DNA of 64,000 nt from Corynespora cassiicola. Taxonomy: Eukaryota > Ascomycota > Dothideomycetes > Pleosporales > Corynesporascaceae. This document shows, in pieces, positions 25,960 through 38,961 of this stretch. Every line of letters starts with the position of its first letter. Position 1 is the stretch's first letter. The notes under the pieces were generated by a model. The model ran no database searches and had not been told where the DNA came from. It saw nothing but the letters and a program-made list of their open reading frames with translations. The stretch is from contig JAEUWY010000006.1 in the NCBI GenBank assembly GCA_022059125.1, positions 992,001-1,056,000 of the forward strand. The letters run 5' to 3'. The position numbers and the translations under genes are program-made.

Positions 25960-28045
25960 ATGTCTTGGAAACTCACCAAAAAGCTCAAGGAGACTCACCT
26001 CAACCCCATCAGCAATGCCTTCAGCCGCTCCTCGAGTACCTCGACCATCACTGGCGACCAGCCCTCCAAGCCCTCCAGCACCGCGAGCAGCGCTACCCTG
26101 GTAGACTCCAAGGACCCGAACGGTATTGGTACGTTTGCACACGCCCTCCAAAAAACCGCATTGCTGACCCTGCCCTAGCCGCCTCCGAGGCCAACGCTGC
26201 CGCTCCTGCGCCGCCCCTCCGCCCCGGTATCCTCATAGTCACCCTCCATGAGGGCAAAGGCTTCTCGCTCCCGCAAGGCGCGGAGCAGGCCTTTGGCGGC
26301 GGCTCCCACCACCAAGGCTCGCTGTCCACTGGCGGCGGCTTTTCAGTAGCGGGGTCGATGCGGCCAAACTCGTCATCAAGAAACCAGGCCGGCTCATATT
26401 CCAACCGGCCCCAGTCCGCTGCAGGCAGCATCAACGCAGTCCCCACCATCCATGGTCGCTATTCCTCCAAGTATCTGCCATACGGACTGGTCGACTTCGA
26501 CAAGCAGCAGGTCTTCATCAATGCTGTGTCTGGTACCCCCGAGAACCCCCTGTGGGCTGGCGGCAACACCCAGTACAAGTTCGATGTTTCCCGCATCACG
26601 GAGCTCACAGTCTCGCTATATATACGGAACCCTTCCGCCCCTCCTAACGCTGGCCGAAACGAGGACATCTTCATCGGTACCTGCAAAGTGAACCCCCGCT
26701 TCGAGGAGTCTCGCGACTCTGGCAAGAAAGACAAGGAACAGACTGCCCAAGGCCAAGCTGGCGCCGAGTGGATTGATGTCCAGTTCGGCACCGGTCAGAT
26801 GAAGATCGGTGTCAACTTTGTAGAGAACCGCCAAGACCGGTTGTCGATCGATGACTTTGAGCTTCTAAAGGTTGTTGGTAAGGGTAGTTTTGGTAAAGTC
26901 ATGCAAGTACAGTACGTCTTCTCGCCCCGGCCGTCTTGGTTCTTCCCACTAACAGTTGCGTAGGAAGAAGGATACCCACCGTATCTATGCTCTGAAGACT
27001 ATCCGCAAAGCCCACATCATCTCTCGCTCCGAAGTGGCGCATACGCTAGCAGAGCGGTCCGTCCTTGCGCAGATCAACAACCCCTTCATCGTACCCCTCA
27101 AGTTCTCTTTCCAGTCTCCGGAGAAGCTGTACCTTGTCCTGGCTTTCGTCAATGGCGGCGAGCTGTTCCACCATCTGCAGAAAGAGCAGCGGTTCGACAT
27201 TAACCGCGCTCGGTTCTACGCAGCAGAACTTTTGTGCGCTCTTGAGTGCTTACACGGCTTTAACGTCATCTACCGTGACCTGAAGCCCGAAAACATCCTC
27301 CTAGATTACACGGGACACATTGCCCTGTGCGATTTCGGACTTTGCAAACTGGACATGAAGGACGAGGACAGGACAAACAGTGAGTATGGACGAGTCTAAT
27401 GCGAATATTTGCTTACCCTTTTTCAGCTTTCTGTGGAACGCCAGAATACCTTGCTCCAGAACTGTTGACTGGAGCTGGCTACACCAAGACAGTCGATTGG
27501 TGGACACTGGGCGTGCTCCTATACGAGATGTTAACTGGTCTACCGCCGTTCTACGATGAGAACACCAACGACATGTACCGCAAAATCCTTACAGAGCCTC
27601 TCCATTTCCCTGGTCCTGAGATCGTTCCGCCAGCGGCTCGTGACCTTCTCACCCGCCTGCTCGACCGCAACGCCGAGAAGCGCCTGGGAGCGAAGGGTGC
27701 CGCCGAAATCAAGGCCCACTATTTCTTCCACAGCATAGACTGGCGGAAGTTGTTGGAGCGCAAATATGAGCCCAGCTTCAAGCCCAATGTGGTATGTATG
27801 GTTGCTTCCGACGCGTCGGAACTCTTCCGCTGACACAGGCGCAGGTTGATGCCAAAGACACTGCCAACTTTGACCGTGAATTCACCTCAGAGGCACCGAC
27901 CGACTCATATGTGGATGGACCGATGCTTTCTCAGACCATGCAGCAGCAGTTTGCCGGATGGTCGTACAATCGGCCAGTTGCCGGCCTCGGAGACGCCGGA
28001 GGCTCGGTGAAGGACCCATCTTTCGAGGGCGTGGCCGAGAGATAG
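25960..28045 (+). CDS. ypkA: AGC protein kinase of the Ypk1/Gad8 (YpkA) family
   Basis: TORC2-dependent kinase controlling membrane lipid and cell-integrity signalling. Five exons (25960-26128, 26179-26911, 26964-27379, 27427-27791, 27845-28045) join in phase to 627 residues. The N-terminus MSWKLTKKLKETHLNPISN and the C2-like region (GILIVTLHEGKGFSL, then QYKFDVSRITEL) are diagnostic of Ypk/Gad8 as opposed to Sch9. Kinase landmarks: GKGSFGK at 290-296, Lys312 (YALK), catalytic Asp406 in YRDLKPEN, DFG at 424-426, activation-loop Thr440 in NTFCGTPEYLAPE. The tail has a TEAPTDS turn-motif region and hydrophobic motif F597-AGW-S601-Y602, the expected PDK1-docking/TORC2 site. The start follows an untranslated C-rich leader without upstream in-frame ATG. 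Confidence 0.95.
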
Positions 28046-28788
28046 CGGAGCCTCGAAGTGGCAGGAATTGACAATGGACTCAGGGTGTGCGGATTGGAAA
28101 TAGCGACCGGGTTGGCGCCTGTCTGCCGCACGCCACCCCTCCGGTAACCCCGCGCGGGACAATCTTGTCGATTCTAGACGTCGTCGCGCTGCGAACGGAG
28201 CGCATTTTGTTACTGGCTGGTTACTGGCAATGGGGTTTGATGCTTTTTCAGGTTCGGGGGCACGGCATTCTCATGATTCAGGCGTATGAGGCAGCATCTG
28301 TGTGAGAGGACGCCCAGACTAGGCAATCCAAGACGATATCCCACAAGGCAATGAGCCCCGTGAACGTGACCGAACAAAATGCGAAGCGAACGACGAGCCA
28401 TTACATTTAAAGAGTGCTTAGCGAGCGGCTTTGTCGTGCTTTATAAACCAACGGGAACTGGAATCAGATAGGCGTGTCCGTGAGGAGCTTTGCGTCGACG
28501 ACATCCCTGTCCGGGGCCGCATGATGCCCCTCGTTTCGAACGTCACACCCCCACCATGAGCTTCCCGCGCCTTCCCTCACGCTCTTACTTTTTCCCAACA
28601 ACCCCCGCGGAAAATCTAATTCCAGCTCATCTTTTTCCAGCCCTTTAAAAGCTCACCGTCCTTTCTACTTCCCCTAGTACCCATCTCCATTCTCCCTCTT
28701 CACGTGCGTGGTTGTCCCCTCTGCCCCGGGTTTGCTAAGCGTGACTGAACCGCCCCACCAGCTTTAACTCACAAGCGCCAATTGCATA
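28046..28788. promoter_or_regulatory. Promoter and leader of glucose-6-phosphate isomerase
   Basis: 740 bp between tandem genes. The last 200 bp are CT-rich, typical of strongly expressed glycolytic genes in filamentous fungi. A TTTATAAA-like element occurs at about 28439-28446, more than 300 bp from the ATG, so its role is unclear. Confidence 0.45.
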
Positions 28789-30614
<1,826 letters not shown>

Positions 30615-30944
30615 ATGTCTCAGTGGAGACGATTATGACCGTATGAAATATGAAACAGGTAAAAGCATATTGCAGGATTCTCGACGACTATAGATTGAAT
30701 TCAACGGATATCCGAACATTTGAAGTGCAATCATAAATGCTTTACTAAGAGCACATGGTGAAGCGGCCGAGTTGCGACGGGGGTTATGCTGTCGCGCTTG
30801 GTCCAAGCGCCGTATAAGCTTACATAACCTCCGAATCTAATCGGGACATGAGCAGTTGCCAGATTCACACCTGGCTTCGCTGTACGGGGATGTTGTATAA
30901 ATACTAGGTTTCCCTTGTAGATTTATGTTTACGGTTCTTTCAGC
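30615..30944. promoter_or_regulatory. Intergenic with TATA box upstream of the Psg1-like gene
   Basis: A good TATAAATA element is at 30896-30903, only 42 bp before the ATG at 30945. If functional, the 5' leader is very short; otherwise it is chance. Confidence 0.5.
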
Positions 30945-32078
30945 ATGGCTCCTCGGTGGATACCCCTCTTAGCGCTCTATTCATTCTGGATTTCTCTTGC
31001 GCAGGCGCTCTCGGGGCAAGAACCGCTCAAAGGCGCTGAAGAGAGCCCAGGATATCGAGCTGGCGAACCGATTCCAGTCTCTTGCTTGAATAGGACCATG
31101 TAAGATACTCTCAAACGATCAACTAAGAGATTTAGCAATTAATTGGTCGTAGCGAAACCGGAGAACATGTACGTTGTGACTCGAGCTCCTGTGCCCGCAT
31201 ATTGAAACAACACCGCCTCGCAAAACAACAGTCGAAGATCCTGACCGCCATGTAGATCACAGATGCCAGCGGACAACTCCAGTACATACCATTTCCTACC
31301 TGCAATGAAACCGGCAGGCCCCTGGAGCTCTTCTTTGGAGTGGAAAAGGGTGCGTCGCAGTCCGCGTCCTTACTTGCCCCCTACTAGTAACTGACATTGT
31401 CGCACAGAAATGAACTGCACCATAGACTTTATAACCGACCCCTTCTTCCATCTCCTCGAATTCTACATCCACAACGACGCGCCGCTGACTTGTCGCATCC
31501 CTTCGAAACCGCTACCCCCCTCGGTCCTTGAACAAGAATACAAAGTCTCGGACGAGACCACGCAGGAAGGAGTGCTAGGCTCGCAGTCCACACTGTACAC
31601 ACCGCTCATCATCGCGCTCGCAGGAACACTGCAGTACTCGCATCTGCACGTCGGGAACTACTTGAATTTGTTGGTGCACGCAGCGCCCAAGAGCGTCGCA
31701 CCCGGCACCATTGACGCCGCCACTGCCTACTCGATCTCGTCGCACATCCGCAACACCAAGATCACCATTGGCGACTCGTTGCCATTGTCCTTCTCCGTGC
31801 GCTGGTATCCTAGCACCACGCTGCCGCCGGGCTGGAGGGGTTATGGTGGGCACATTTATACGTCTACGTTTGTGTACTGCATCTTGAGTGCGGGGGCCAG
31901 TGCGGCAATTTGCGTTGCTTATTTTAGAGGCGTGGAGCTGCCTAGGCGGTTGAAGAGGTATGCGAGGGATAAGGTGCAAGGAGGGAGGTTTGCGGGCAAT
32001 GGCTACGGCCTGCCCGTTGCCAATGGCGGTGGATACGGATACAATGGCTATGGGTACGGGATCGGGAAGAAGGATTGA
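30945..32078 (+). CDS. Secretory-pathway type I membrane protein, Psg1-like
   Basis: Four exons (30945-31099, 31153-31168, 31256-31349, 31408-32078) join in phase to 311 residues. A signal peptide covers about residues 1-23 (MAPRWIPLLALYSFWISLAQA). A Cys-containing lumenal domain follows (IPVSCLNRTIETGEH, then PFPTCNETGRPLELFFGV and MNCTIDFI). One membrane segment (TSTFVYCILSAGASAAICVAYF) lies near 243-265, and the basic cytosolic tail is rich in Gly/Tyr/Asn. The VSCLNRT...CNETG pattern recalls yeast Psg1 (YKL077W), a Golgi factor stabilising the proton pump Pma1; that link is from memory and moderate. Exon 2 is only 16 nt but is required to keep frame and supplies the conserved IETGEH. Confidence 0.75.
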
Positions 32079-32492
32079 AAACAAGCAAAAAGGCTGGGCA
32101 TGTGTTGGCTGTACATTTCGGATGGCAAGAGGCGGTGAACCTGGATTTATACTGGGCATATTGAACAGAGTAGAACAGAAGTGGATGTGCATAAGAGCAA
32201 CATTGATGCATATAGGACGCATTTTCACGGAGTATATAGATACCTTCGGTATGAGAATATTGATACACCCTGCTTCGTCGAAGCTAGTCAAACACCGCTT
32301 TGTTTCTGTTGAACATTTGTATACAGTTAATCTTGTACAGTACAACCCCTCCCAGGTAATCTATGGTTCCCATACGATCCCAAATATGCAGAGTAGAATC
32401 CCCGCCTATTGTACAATGTTTACGCCCGCGCCATCATATCGCTCTTTCAATGGCGGATGGTCAAATACTTGTCTCCCCTTCCAAACACGTAT
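32079..32492. other. Convergent 3' flanks
   Basis: About 410 bp between the stops of the Psg1-like gene and MRP21. A/T-rich; nothing else recognised. Confidence 0.5.
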
Positions 32493-33206
32493 CTACCATC
32501 CCTTCCGTGTCAATTCTGTGACTCTGGCAGTGACCTGGTTGAAACCAATCTTGAATCGCGCCCTCCATCTCTCGCTGTTGAGCCTCTTACGCTTCAATCC
32601 CGGACGCTCGTGGAACCGTTGCCTCATCACATCAGCTTTGACTTTGTTCCTCGCCATCAAACTTCCCAGCATGCCCAATCCCCTGACGATATCTCGACCT
32701 TTGTTGTCGTCCAACTGGATGCTGCGTCCATAGCTAGCATTCAGCCTCGGGTATGTCTTCTCCGACTCTGGGATCTCAACGGCCTTGGGCTGGGTCCCAA
32801 ACCGGGGAAGGGATCCGTCCGATGGAGCATCCATCATGGCATTGAAGTCGAGCCTGGCCGGTGCGTTCTTGCGCCGCACCATGAAGTTCTCGCCGAAATG
32901 TTTGCGGGCATTGTTGGCGCCCTCGCTAGAGCCGGACCGCCTTATGGTAAAGCGAGGGGGGCTTCCTGAGTTGGCGAAGAGCTGGTTGATGCGGTCGGAC
33001 GCTTGGGTTTGCGAGTTGTCGGATGGCTGCTGGGAATCAGAGCTCTGAGGCTGTACCTGCGGTTGCGGATGCGCCGACTGCGGCGGGGTAGAGTTCGTGA
33101 TGGTACGGCATGCGATCCTCGAGACCGTGGTCGTTGGACGAGATGTAGAGATGCGGGAGAGCGGGCTTGGGCGGAGCAGGAGCTCGCCGAGCGAACGGGA
33201 GCTCAT
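32493..33206 (-). CDS. MRP21: Mitochondrial small-subunit ribosomal protein bS21m
   Basis: Structural protein of the mitochondrial ribosome small subunit. Single exon, 237 residues. The N-terminus is basic and Ser/Arg-rich without acidic residues over about 35 positions, as expected for a mitochondrial presequence. A disordered Gln/Ser/Pro linker follows. The bS21 domain occupies the C-terminus: YPRLNASYGRSIQLDDNKGR, RGLGMLGSLMARNKVKAD, then RFHERPGLKRKRLNSERWRAR. The extended N-terminus is typical of filamentous-fungal homologues compared with the short bacterial S21. It is divergent from the RRM-PWI gene. Confidence 0.92.
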   Translation of the reverse strand: MSSRSLGELLLRPSPLSRISTSRPTTTVSRIACRTITNSTPPQSAHPQPQVQPQSSDSQQPSDNSQTQASDRINQLFANSGSPPRFTIRRSGSSEGANNARKHFGENFMVRRKNAPARLDFNAMMDAPSDGSLPRFGTQPKAVEIPESEKTYPRLNASYGRSIQLDDNKGRDIVRGLGMLGSLMARNKVKADVMRQRFHERPGLKRKRLNSERWRARFKIGFNQVTARVTELTRKGW

Positions 33207-33523
33207 GATGACAGGCTTGGTAGCAATTTAGAGAGCGCAGACTAGCGGGCGGGCATGGCAATGCGGTACAATTGGCAAGAGAGTCGTGATCATGTAGTGA
33301 AAGGGTCAAGACGCAGGTCCATCACGTCGGCGCGCCAGCAATTTTTCGGCTGTCGCCGTCCGGGGTGATGGTCTGTGCGCCGCGCAACTTCAACTGCCTA
33401 CAACTGCGACGCCTTTACCTTTTCCTCCCCACCACAACACAAACGCGACATCCTTCGTCGCGCGCTCGCCGTCAACTGACTTTGCTCTCAAAATCGCGCG
33501 CGTAGAAGAAGGAGGCCGCCACC
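33207..33523. promoter_or_regulatory. Divergent promoter of MRP21 and the RRM-PWI splicing factor
   Basis: 317 bp between divergent start codons. A pyrimidine-rich leader precedes the plus-strand ATG. No TATA box seen. Confidence 0.45.
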
Positions 33524-35979
33524 ATGAGTTACAATTACCCCACCGGTAAATAAATCGTTGGCGAATTCCAGAACTATCACTAACCGATGATGAAGGTCCG
33601 CCAGGCATGTACAATCGCCCACCGGGGTACGGCGGTACACCACCTGTGGTCCCTGGGGCTCAAGGAATGGGTATTAACTTTTTTACGCCGGATTCTACTA
33701 CTGGGAAGGATATAGACTAACTCCAACCACAGCTGCTCCAGGTGCAGGCCCTGCTCTCCCGCCGGGCGCGCCGCCCGTCAGCGCCTATGGTGCGCCAGCC
33801 GCGATGGGTGGCCGTCCCAATATACCCGCGGGTTGGCCCTCTGGTATGCCCGCTAACATGCCAAACATCAACTTCAACGCGCCAGTCATCCGACTTGGAA
33901 CCAGCGGTCAATCGCGTGGCGGCGCTGACGGCGGCAGGAGGGACAATGGCCCGCCGAACGCCAGGCGCGGCCTAGGGATGGACTCCGGTCACGATTCTGG
34001 GAGGAGGGACCAGCCCGCTGTGTTGGTGCCCCCGACTCGTGAAGAAGTGGCCCGCACTGCGTACGTCTGCAGCATCCCAGAGGGTATCGGCGGTGACACG
34101 GGCATGGTGCGCATCTTGGAGGCCGCTGGCAAGCTCCGTAGCTGGCAGCGCTGTGCCGACGCCAATGGCAAGCCGCAGACTTTCGGGTTCGCAGAGTTCG
34201 AGGACGCCGAGAGCCTGGAGACTGCTATTGCAATCTTCAAGGACGTCCGTGTTCCCGCCAAGCGACAGAAGCCTAAGGGCGCGAAGGACGCGAAGCAGGA
34301 CGGAGGCGACATAAATATGGAGGACGCCGAGAAGGAAGAGGAGGTGGAGACAACTCAGATTCTCTTCGTGTTCGACCAGAATTCTATCAAATATGCCGAA
34401 GACTGGAGCAGTCGACGCAACGAAAGCGAAGATCAAGTTCAGTTCCGCCTTCAGCATGCTCAAGAGGCGCTTGCGCGGGTCATTGGAACCATGTTCAACC
34501 CTCCCAGCGATCACTACCTCGATGGCGGTGACGCAGCACAGGATGTTCAGATGCACGACCAGGAGGGCGTCGAGGTTGCTTGGGTCCCCCTTCAAGGTGG
34601 AGGAGAAGATGAACTTGCGGACATTCCTGCTGAGATGCGCGAGCTAGTCGCCGCCGAGATTGCAGCTTTTCGAGAGCGCTCTACCCGCCGGGACGCTGAA
34701 CGTCAGAGGAGGGAAGACGAGATCGAAGCCGAGGAGCGTCGTCGCAACAAGCGCTCGCCTCCACCTGCCTCCGCTCCCACGGGCCCTGGCGGTGCTAATG
34801 GTGTTCCCCTGGGACCTCGCGCCGATCGAGGCATCCAGGGAGCTCCAAGCGGACCCAAGAACTCTCAGCTCCCCTCTGATTACCAGGCTGGCGTCAACTT
34901 TGTCAATGGCGGCACTGTCAACAATGGCGTATACACAAAGCACGAAGACGAAGACGATTCGGCAAGTGATTCTGAGCTCGAGCGGCGGCGCAAGGCGAAG
35001 AAAGATCAGGAACAGACCAGAGCTTATGAAATCCGAGCTGCCAAGTGGGCCAAACAAGAGCAGAGGTCCGACGCGTCAAAGAATCGAGTTCTCCAGAAGG
35101 AGGGTGATCAGGAAGCCAAGCGTCAAGCTGCCCGTGATGCCCAGGCCCGCGAGTTGAAGGAGCTGGACGACGATTCCGAGGCTACACGTAGGAAGTACCT
35201 TTATTTCAGGGATCCCAGCCAGTGGGCGCGTGAACGTCAGCGAATCTTGGAGAGGGAAATGCATGAGGATGCTCGCGACCGTGCTGAGGAGGAGGAGAAG
35301 CGTGCAGCTCAAGAGAAGCAGAAGGAAGTTGCTCGCGGCCAGGCCGATGCTTTCCTCGATCAGCAAGCCAAGGAACTTCTCGAGCCACCATCTCGCCAGC
35401 CCAAGAGCTTCAAAATCTCCCTGGGGGCTGCTGCCAAGAAGATTGAGCAGGCCACTGCTTCGCGTCGTACCGCTGCCGACATCGACAAACTTCTCGAAGA
35501 CGAAGAAGCCGGTGAACAGGCTACCACTAAGAAGCGTACCCTCATCCCGCTCAGCGTCGACACCTCTATCCGTGCCAATCTTACGCAGGAAGAGATTGAA
35601 GATGCACAGAAGCAGCTTGCGCGCGACATCCCCAATACTAAGGAGGGTCTTTGGAAGTGGCCTGTCTCTTGGGAGCACCTTTCAGACAAGCATATCGACA
35701 AGGACATCAAGGGCTGGGCTGCCAACAAGGTGCTGGATACTCTGGGCATGCAGGAGGACATGTTGGTGGACGCAATCGTCGAGCACCTCAGGAACTGCGG
35801 CAATCCAGAGGATCTTGTCGACAACTTGAGCACTGTAAGCACCATCTGGCATGATAAACAAAAGGAATTTTTAGCTAACATCTGTCTAGGCGCTCGACGA
35901 AGAGGCAGAATCACTTGTCAAGAAGCTCTGGCGCATGGTCATCTATTACAGCGAGACCGAAAAGCGCGGTATCAAATAA
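33524..35979 (+). CDS. RRM- and PWI-domain splicing factor (RBM25/Snu71-like)
   Basis: Probable U1 snRNP-associated splicing factor. Four exons (33524-33545, 33596-33670, 33733-35834, 35890-35979) join in phase to 762 residues. The N-terminus is Pro/Gly-rich (MSYNYPTGPPGMYNRPPGYG). An RRM lies near 140-205 (TAYVCSIPEGIG, then QTFGFAEFEDAESL). A long, highly charged Arg/Glu-rich helical region (about 320-560) includes YLYFRDPSQWARERQRI. The PWI domain closes the protein (about 672-762: LWKWPVSWEHL, KVLDTLGMQEDMLVD, LVKKLWRMVIYYSETEKRGIK). This order, RRM then RE-rich then PWI, is that of RBM25. The last intron (35835-35889) splits the PWI domain, and the exon 3 frame stays open through it; see findings. 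Confidence 0.9.
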
Positions 35980-36854
35980 GATGTTTACCAGGCTTTTCGT
36001 TGTTCGGGTTGGCCGTCTTGATACTCTGGAGTTGCATGGGCGTTCTATCAGCACCAGGCAGCCTGCTGGCAACGCATGGGATGGGTGTTAATTTCTACCA
36101 ATTGATGTCGTGGTCGGTCCATCGCGACGGCTTCTCCCATGATTTCGGTTCTCTTGAACTGATATTCTTTAGGGCCAGCTCAATTCCGGACTTTTGACTT
36201 GGTATCAATCAAGGACTCTTGGGTTCTCTCGTAAATGCTTCTCATACGCCTTTGCAAAGTGATGCCCGTGCAAATGTTCCGTGCCAATATATGCTTGGTT
36301 CTCTACTGAAGCTTGTGGACCATCTCTATACTGAGTACAGTCGAGGAGAAGCTTTTTACCGAACAGCAGAAGCTTTCGACATAATCCCTCAAAACATGGA
36401 TGTTGACGTGCAGGGCCGCGGCTTCTTTCTTTCTAGCGGCGTTAGACGGGAAATGGATCACGTGCCATCCCACAAATCGGAACTCCGGAATCGGGCCTAC
36501 GGCTACCGAACAGAAGCCGGTCTATCCTGCGGAGGGGGGATTCTCCACCTATCATATGGGGCAGATACCCATGCATTAGGCTAACTTCAGCGTGCGTCAG
36601 AAGTGGCTTCGAACGGGTTGACGACGCGTGATGCAGGGCTGGGGCTGGAGCGGTTATATAAACAGTCGGAAAAGGGCACATGTGAGGGGGTAATTAAGTT
36701 CTGGACTCTTGAGCCCTTTTTTTCTCTCCAACCTACCCACTGACATATCCCACCGCCGCCGTCGTCGAAGTCGTTGCTACTGAGACGATTTGTCGTTCCG
36801 ATACCCCTCATTCGCGTTCCGAACGTTGCGAATACACATACAGATTCCTTCACA
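35980..36854. promoter_or_regulatory. Upstream region of L-galactonate dehydratase
   Basis: 875 bp between tandem genes. A TATATAAA box is at 36654-36661, about 195 bp before the ATG, followed by a CT-rich tract near 36717-36732. By eye I found no perfect CCNCCAA element of the kind reported for galacturonate genes in Aspergillus and Botrytis. Confidence 0.55.
36654..36661 (+). promoter_or_regulatory. TATA box of the L-galactonate dehydratase gene
   Basis: The 8-bp TATATAAA lies about 195 bp upstream of the start codon and just before a pyrimidine tract, the usual arrangement for an inducible fungal core promoter. Confidence 0.55.
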
Positions 36855-38600
36855 ATGGTCACAATTACCGGTGCTGAGACCAGGGATGTCCGATTCCCGG
36901 TATGTGGTCTTGCCATTGCGAGTTCTGGCTTGCGAGTACTGATTGAGGGGTTAGACATCTTTGGATAAGACGGGTTCCGATGCAATGAACGCCGCGGGAG
37001 ACTACTCCTCCGCGTACTGCATCCTGCACACAGACTCCGAGTTCAAAGGTCACGGAATGGTAAGTTTGCGCATCCATGATGTTCAAGTGATCTCTTCTGT
37101 CATCCAATTCCTTCATCCCAACATTTTCGTTCGTTTGAGGGGTTGGTGTTCCCTTGTTATTCCCTCAAGCTTGGCCTTGAACACAGCTGCTACTTTTCCG
37201 AGCCTTATCCGGCCAGCACAAAACTCCTTCCATTTCCGTCTTCAATTGCTCTTGTGATTCACATCTTAGCCTCGGTCATGCGATTGACCTTAAACTGCAA
37301 AATGCTCTTACGGGTGTGGCTGACCCGACCCCTAGACCTTCACCATCGGCCGCGGAAACGAGATCGTCTGCGCAGCAATCACCCACCTGGCCGACCGCAT
37401 CAAGGGCCGCACTCTAGAGTCCCTCGTCGAGAACTGGGGCAAGACATGGCGCCACTTGGTCAACGATTCACAACTACGTTGGATTGGCCCCGAGAAGGGT
37501 GTCATCCACCTGGCCCTGGGTGCCGTAGTCAACGCCATCTGGGACCTGTGGGCTAAGACCCTGGGCAAGCCTGTCTGGCGCATTGTCGCCGACATGACGC
37601 CCCAGCAGATTGTCGACCTGATTGACTTCAGATACATCACCGACGCCATCACGCCCGAGGAGGCGCTCGAGATCCTGACCAAGGCCGAGCAGGGCAAGAA
37701 GGAGAGGCTACAGGAGGCTCTCGACTCGCAGGCCGTGCCGGCTTACACGACCTCTGCCGGATGGTTGGGCTACGGTCAGGACAAGATGAGGGCGCTGCTT
37801 CGCGAGACCCTGTCCAAGGGATACAGGCATTTCAAGCTCAAGGTCGGAGGCGACGTTGCGCAAGACAAGGAGCGGTTGAGCATTGCGCGTGAGATCATTG
37901 GCTTTGACAAGGGTAATGTGCTCATGGTGGATGCAAACCAGGTGTGGAGTGTGCCCGAGGCCATCGAGTACATGAAGCAGCTCGCCGAGTTCAAGCCCTG
38001 GTTCATTGAGGAGCCCACGAGCCCCGACGATGGTAAGCACAAACATTCCAACATTCCCACTATACAAAAGAGATGCCCGAAAGCTAACGCGACACCCCAG
38101 TCCTCGGCCACAAGCAAGTCCGCGAAGCCCTCAAGCCCTACGGCATCGGTGTCGCCACGGGCGAAATGTGCCAGAACCGCGTCATGTTCAAGCAGTTCCT
38201 CGCTGCGGGCGCCATCGATATTTGCCAAATCGATGCTTGCCGCCTGGGAGGTGTCAACGAGGTTATCGCCGTCCTCCTCATGGCTGCCAAATTCGGCGTG
38301 CCCATTGTGCCCCACTCGGGTGGTGTCGGTCTTCCCGAGTACACCCAGCATCTGTCCACCATTGACTACGTCGTCGTGTCGGGTAAGAAGTCGGTGCTTG
38401 AGTATGTTGATCACTTGCATGAGCACTTCTTCCATCCTTCGCGCATTGAGAAGGGATACTATGTTACGCCTACGGAGCCTGGGTACAGTGTGGAGATGAA
38501 GCCGGAGAGCATGGATAAGTTTAGCTTCCCTGGAAAGGATGGCGTGAGTTGGTGGAAGAGTGATGAGGCAAAGCCTATTTTGGAGGGCGAAAAGATTTAA
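36855..38600 (+). CDS. lgd1: L-galactonate dehydratase
   Basis: Cytosolic enolase-superfamily enzyme of fungal D-galacturonate (pectin) catabolism, turning L-galactonate into 2-keto-3-deoxy-L-galactonate. Four exons (36855-36899, 36955-37059, 37336-38032, 38101-38600) join in phase to 448 residues. The exon 1/2 junction gives RFPTSLDKTGSDAMNAAGDY, very close to Trichoderma LGD1/Aspergillus GaaB as I remember them; animal ENOSF1 is a more distant relative. Active-site pattern: KxK bases K217/K219, metal ligands D249 (VDAN), E275 (EEPTSPDD) and E304 (GEMC), then D327 and H354 (PHSGG). The second intron is unusually long (276 bp). Alternative L-fuconate dehydratase activity cannot be excluded from sequence alone. 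Confidence 0.92.
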
Positions 38601-38961
38601 AAATCGCGCCTCTGTTTCTTATTTCGTTTCTATGATATCTTTGCGAGACTTAGACACCAAAATCCAGCCGCTATTACTTTGTTCAAAGCACATTTCTTGC
38701 CTTGTTGAAACCATCGCCGATCGCGTAGAATCATTCGACTCTCTATGTTAGTTCTACAAATGCCTGTTCTGAGCCAACTTCTCTCCACTCATCGAGATAA
38801 AGCCGGATTCAGCGATAAGCATCAAGCTGACCGGAAAGCCCGTTTAGGCAAAGCCCGAGGTCGGCTTGGCATACCCTATTGTCTAACAGCCTCGTCCATC
38901 CCCAGCCTCGCTTAGATGTCAGCAATCTGCTTCGATCCATTGATTTGTTCGACTCAATATC
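38601..38961. promoter_or_regulatory. Intergenic: 3' flank of lgd1 and promoter of the Zn2Cys6 gene
   Basis: 361 bp between tandem genes, A/T-rich. No distinctive motif recognised. Confidence 0.45.

Noticed and set aside
30755..30830. Possible tRNA-like GC-rich stretch downstream of PGI1
   Set aside because: I could not fold acceptor, anticodon and T arms; no GTTCGA-type T loop.
36901..36968. Acceptor at 36968 (ATAAG) for the first intron of lgd1
   Set aside because: The acceptor at 36954 restores TSLDKTGSDAM, which matches the family; the later one deletes five conserved residues.
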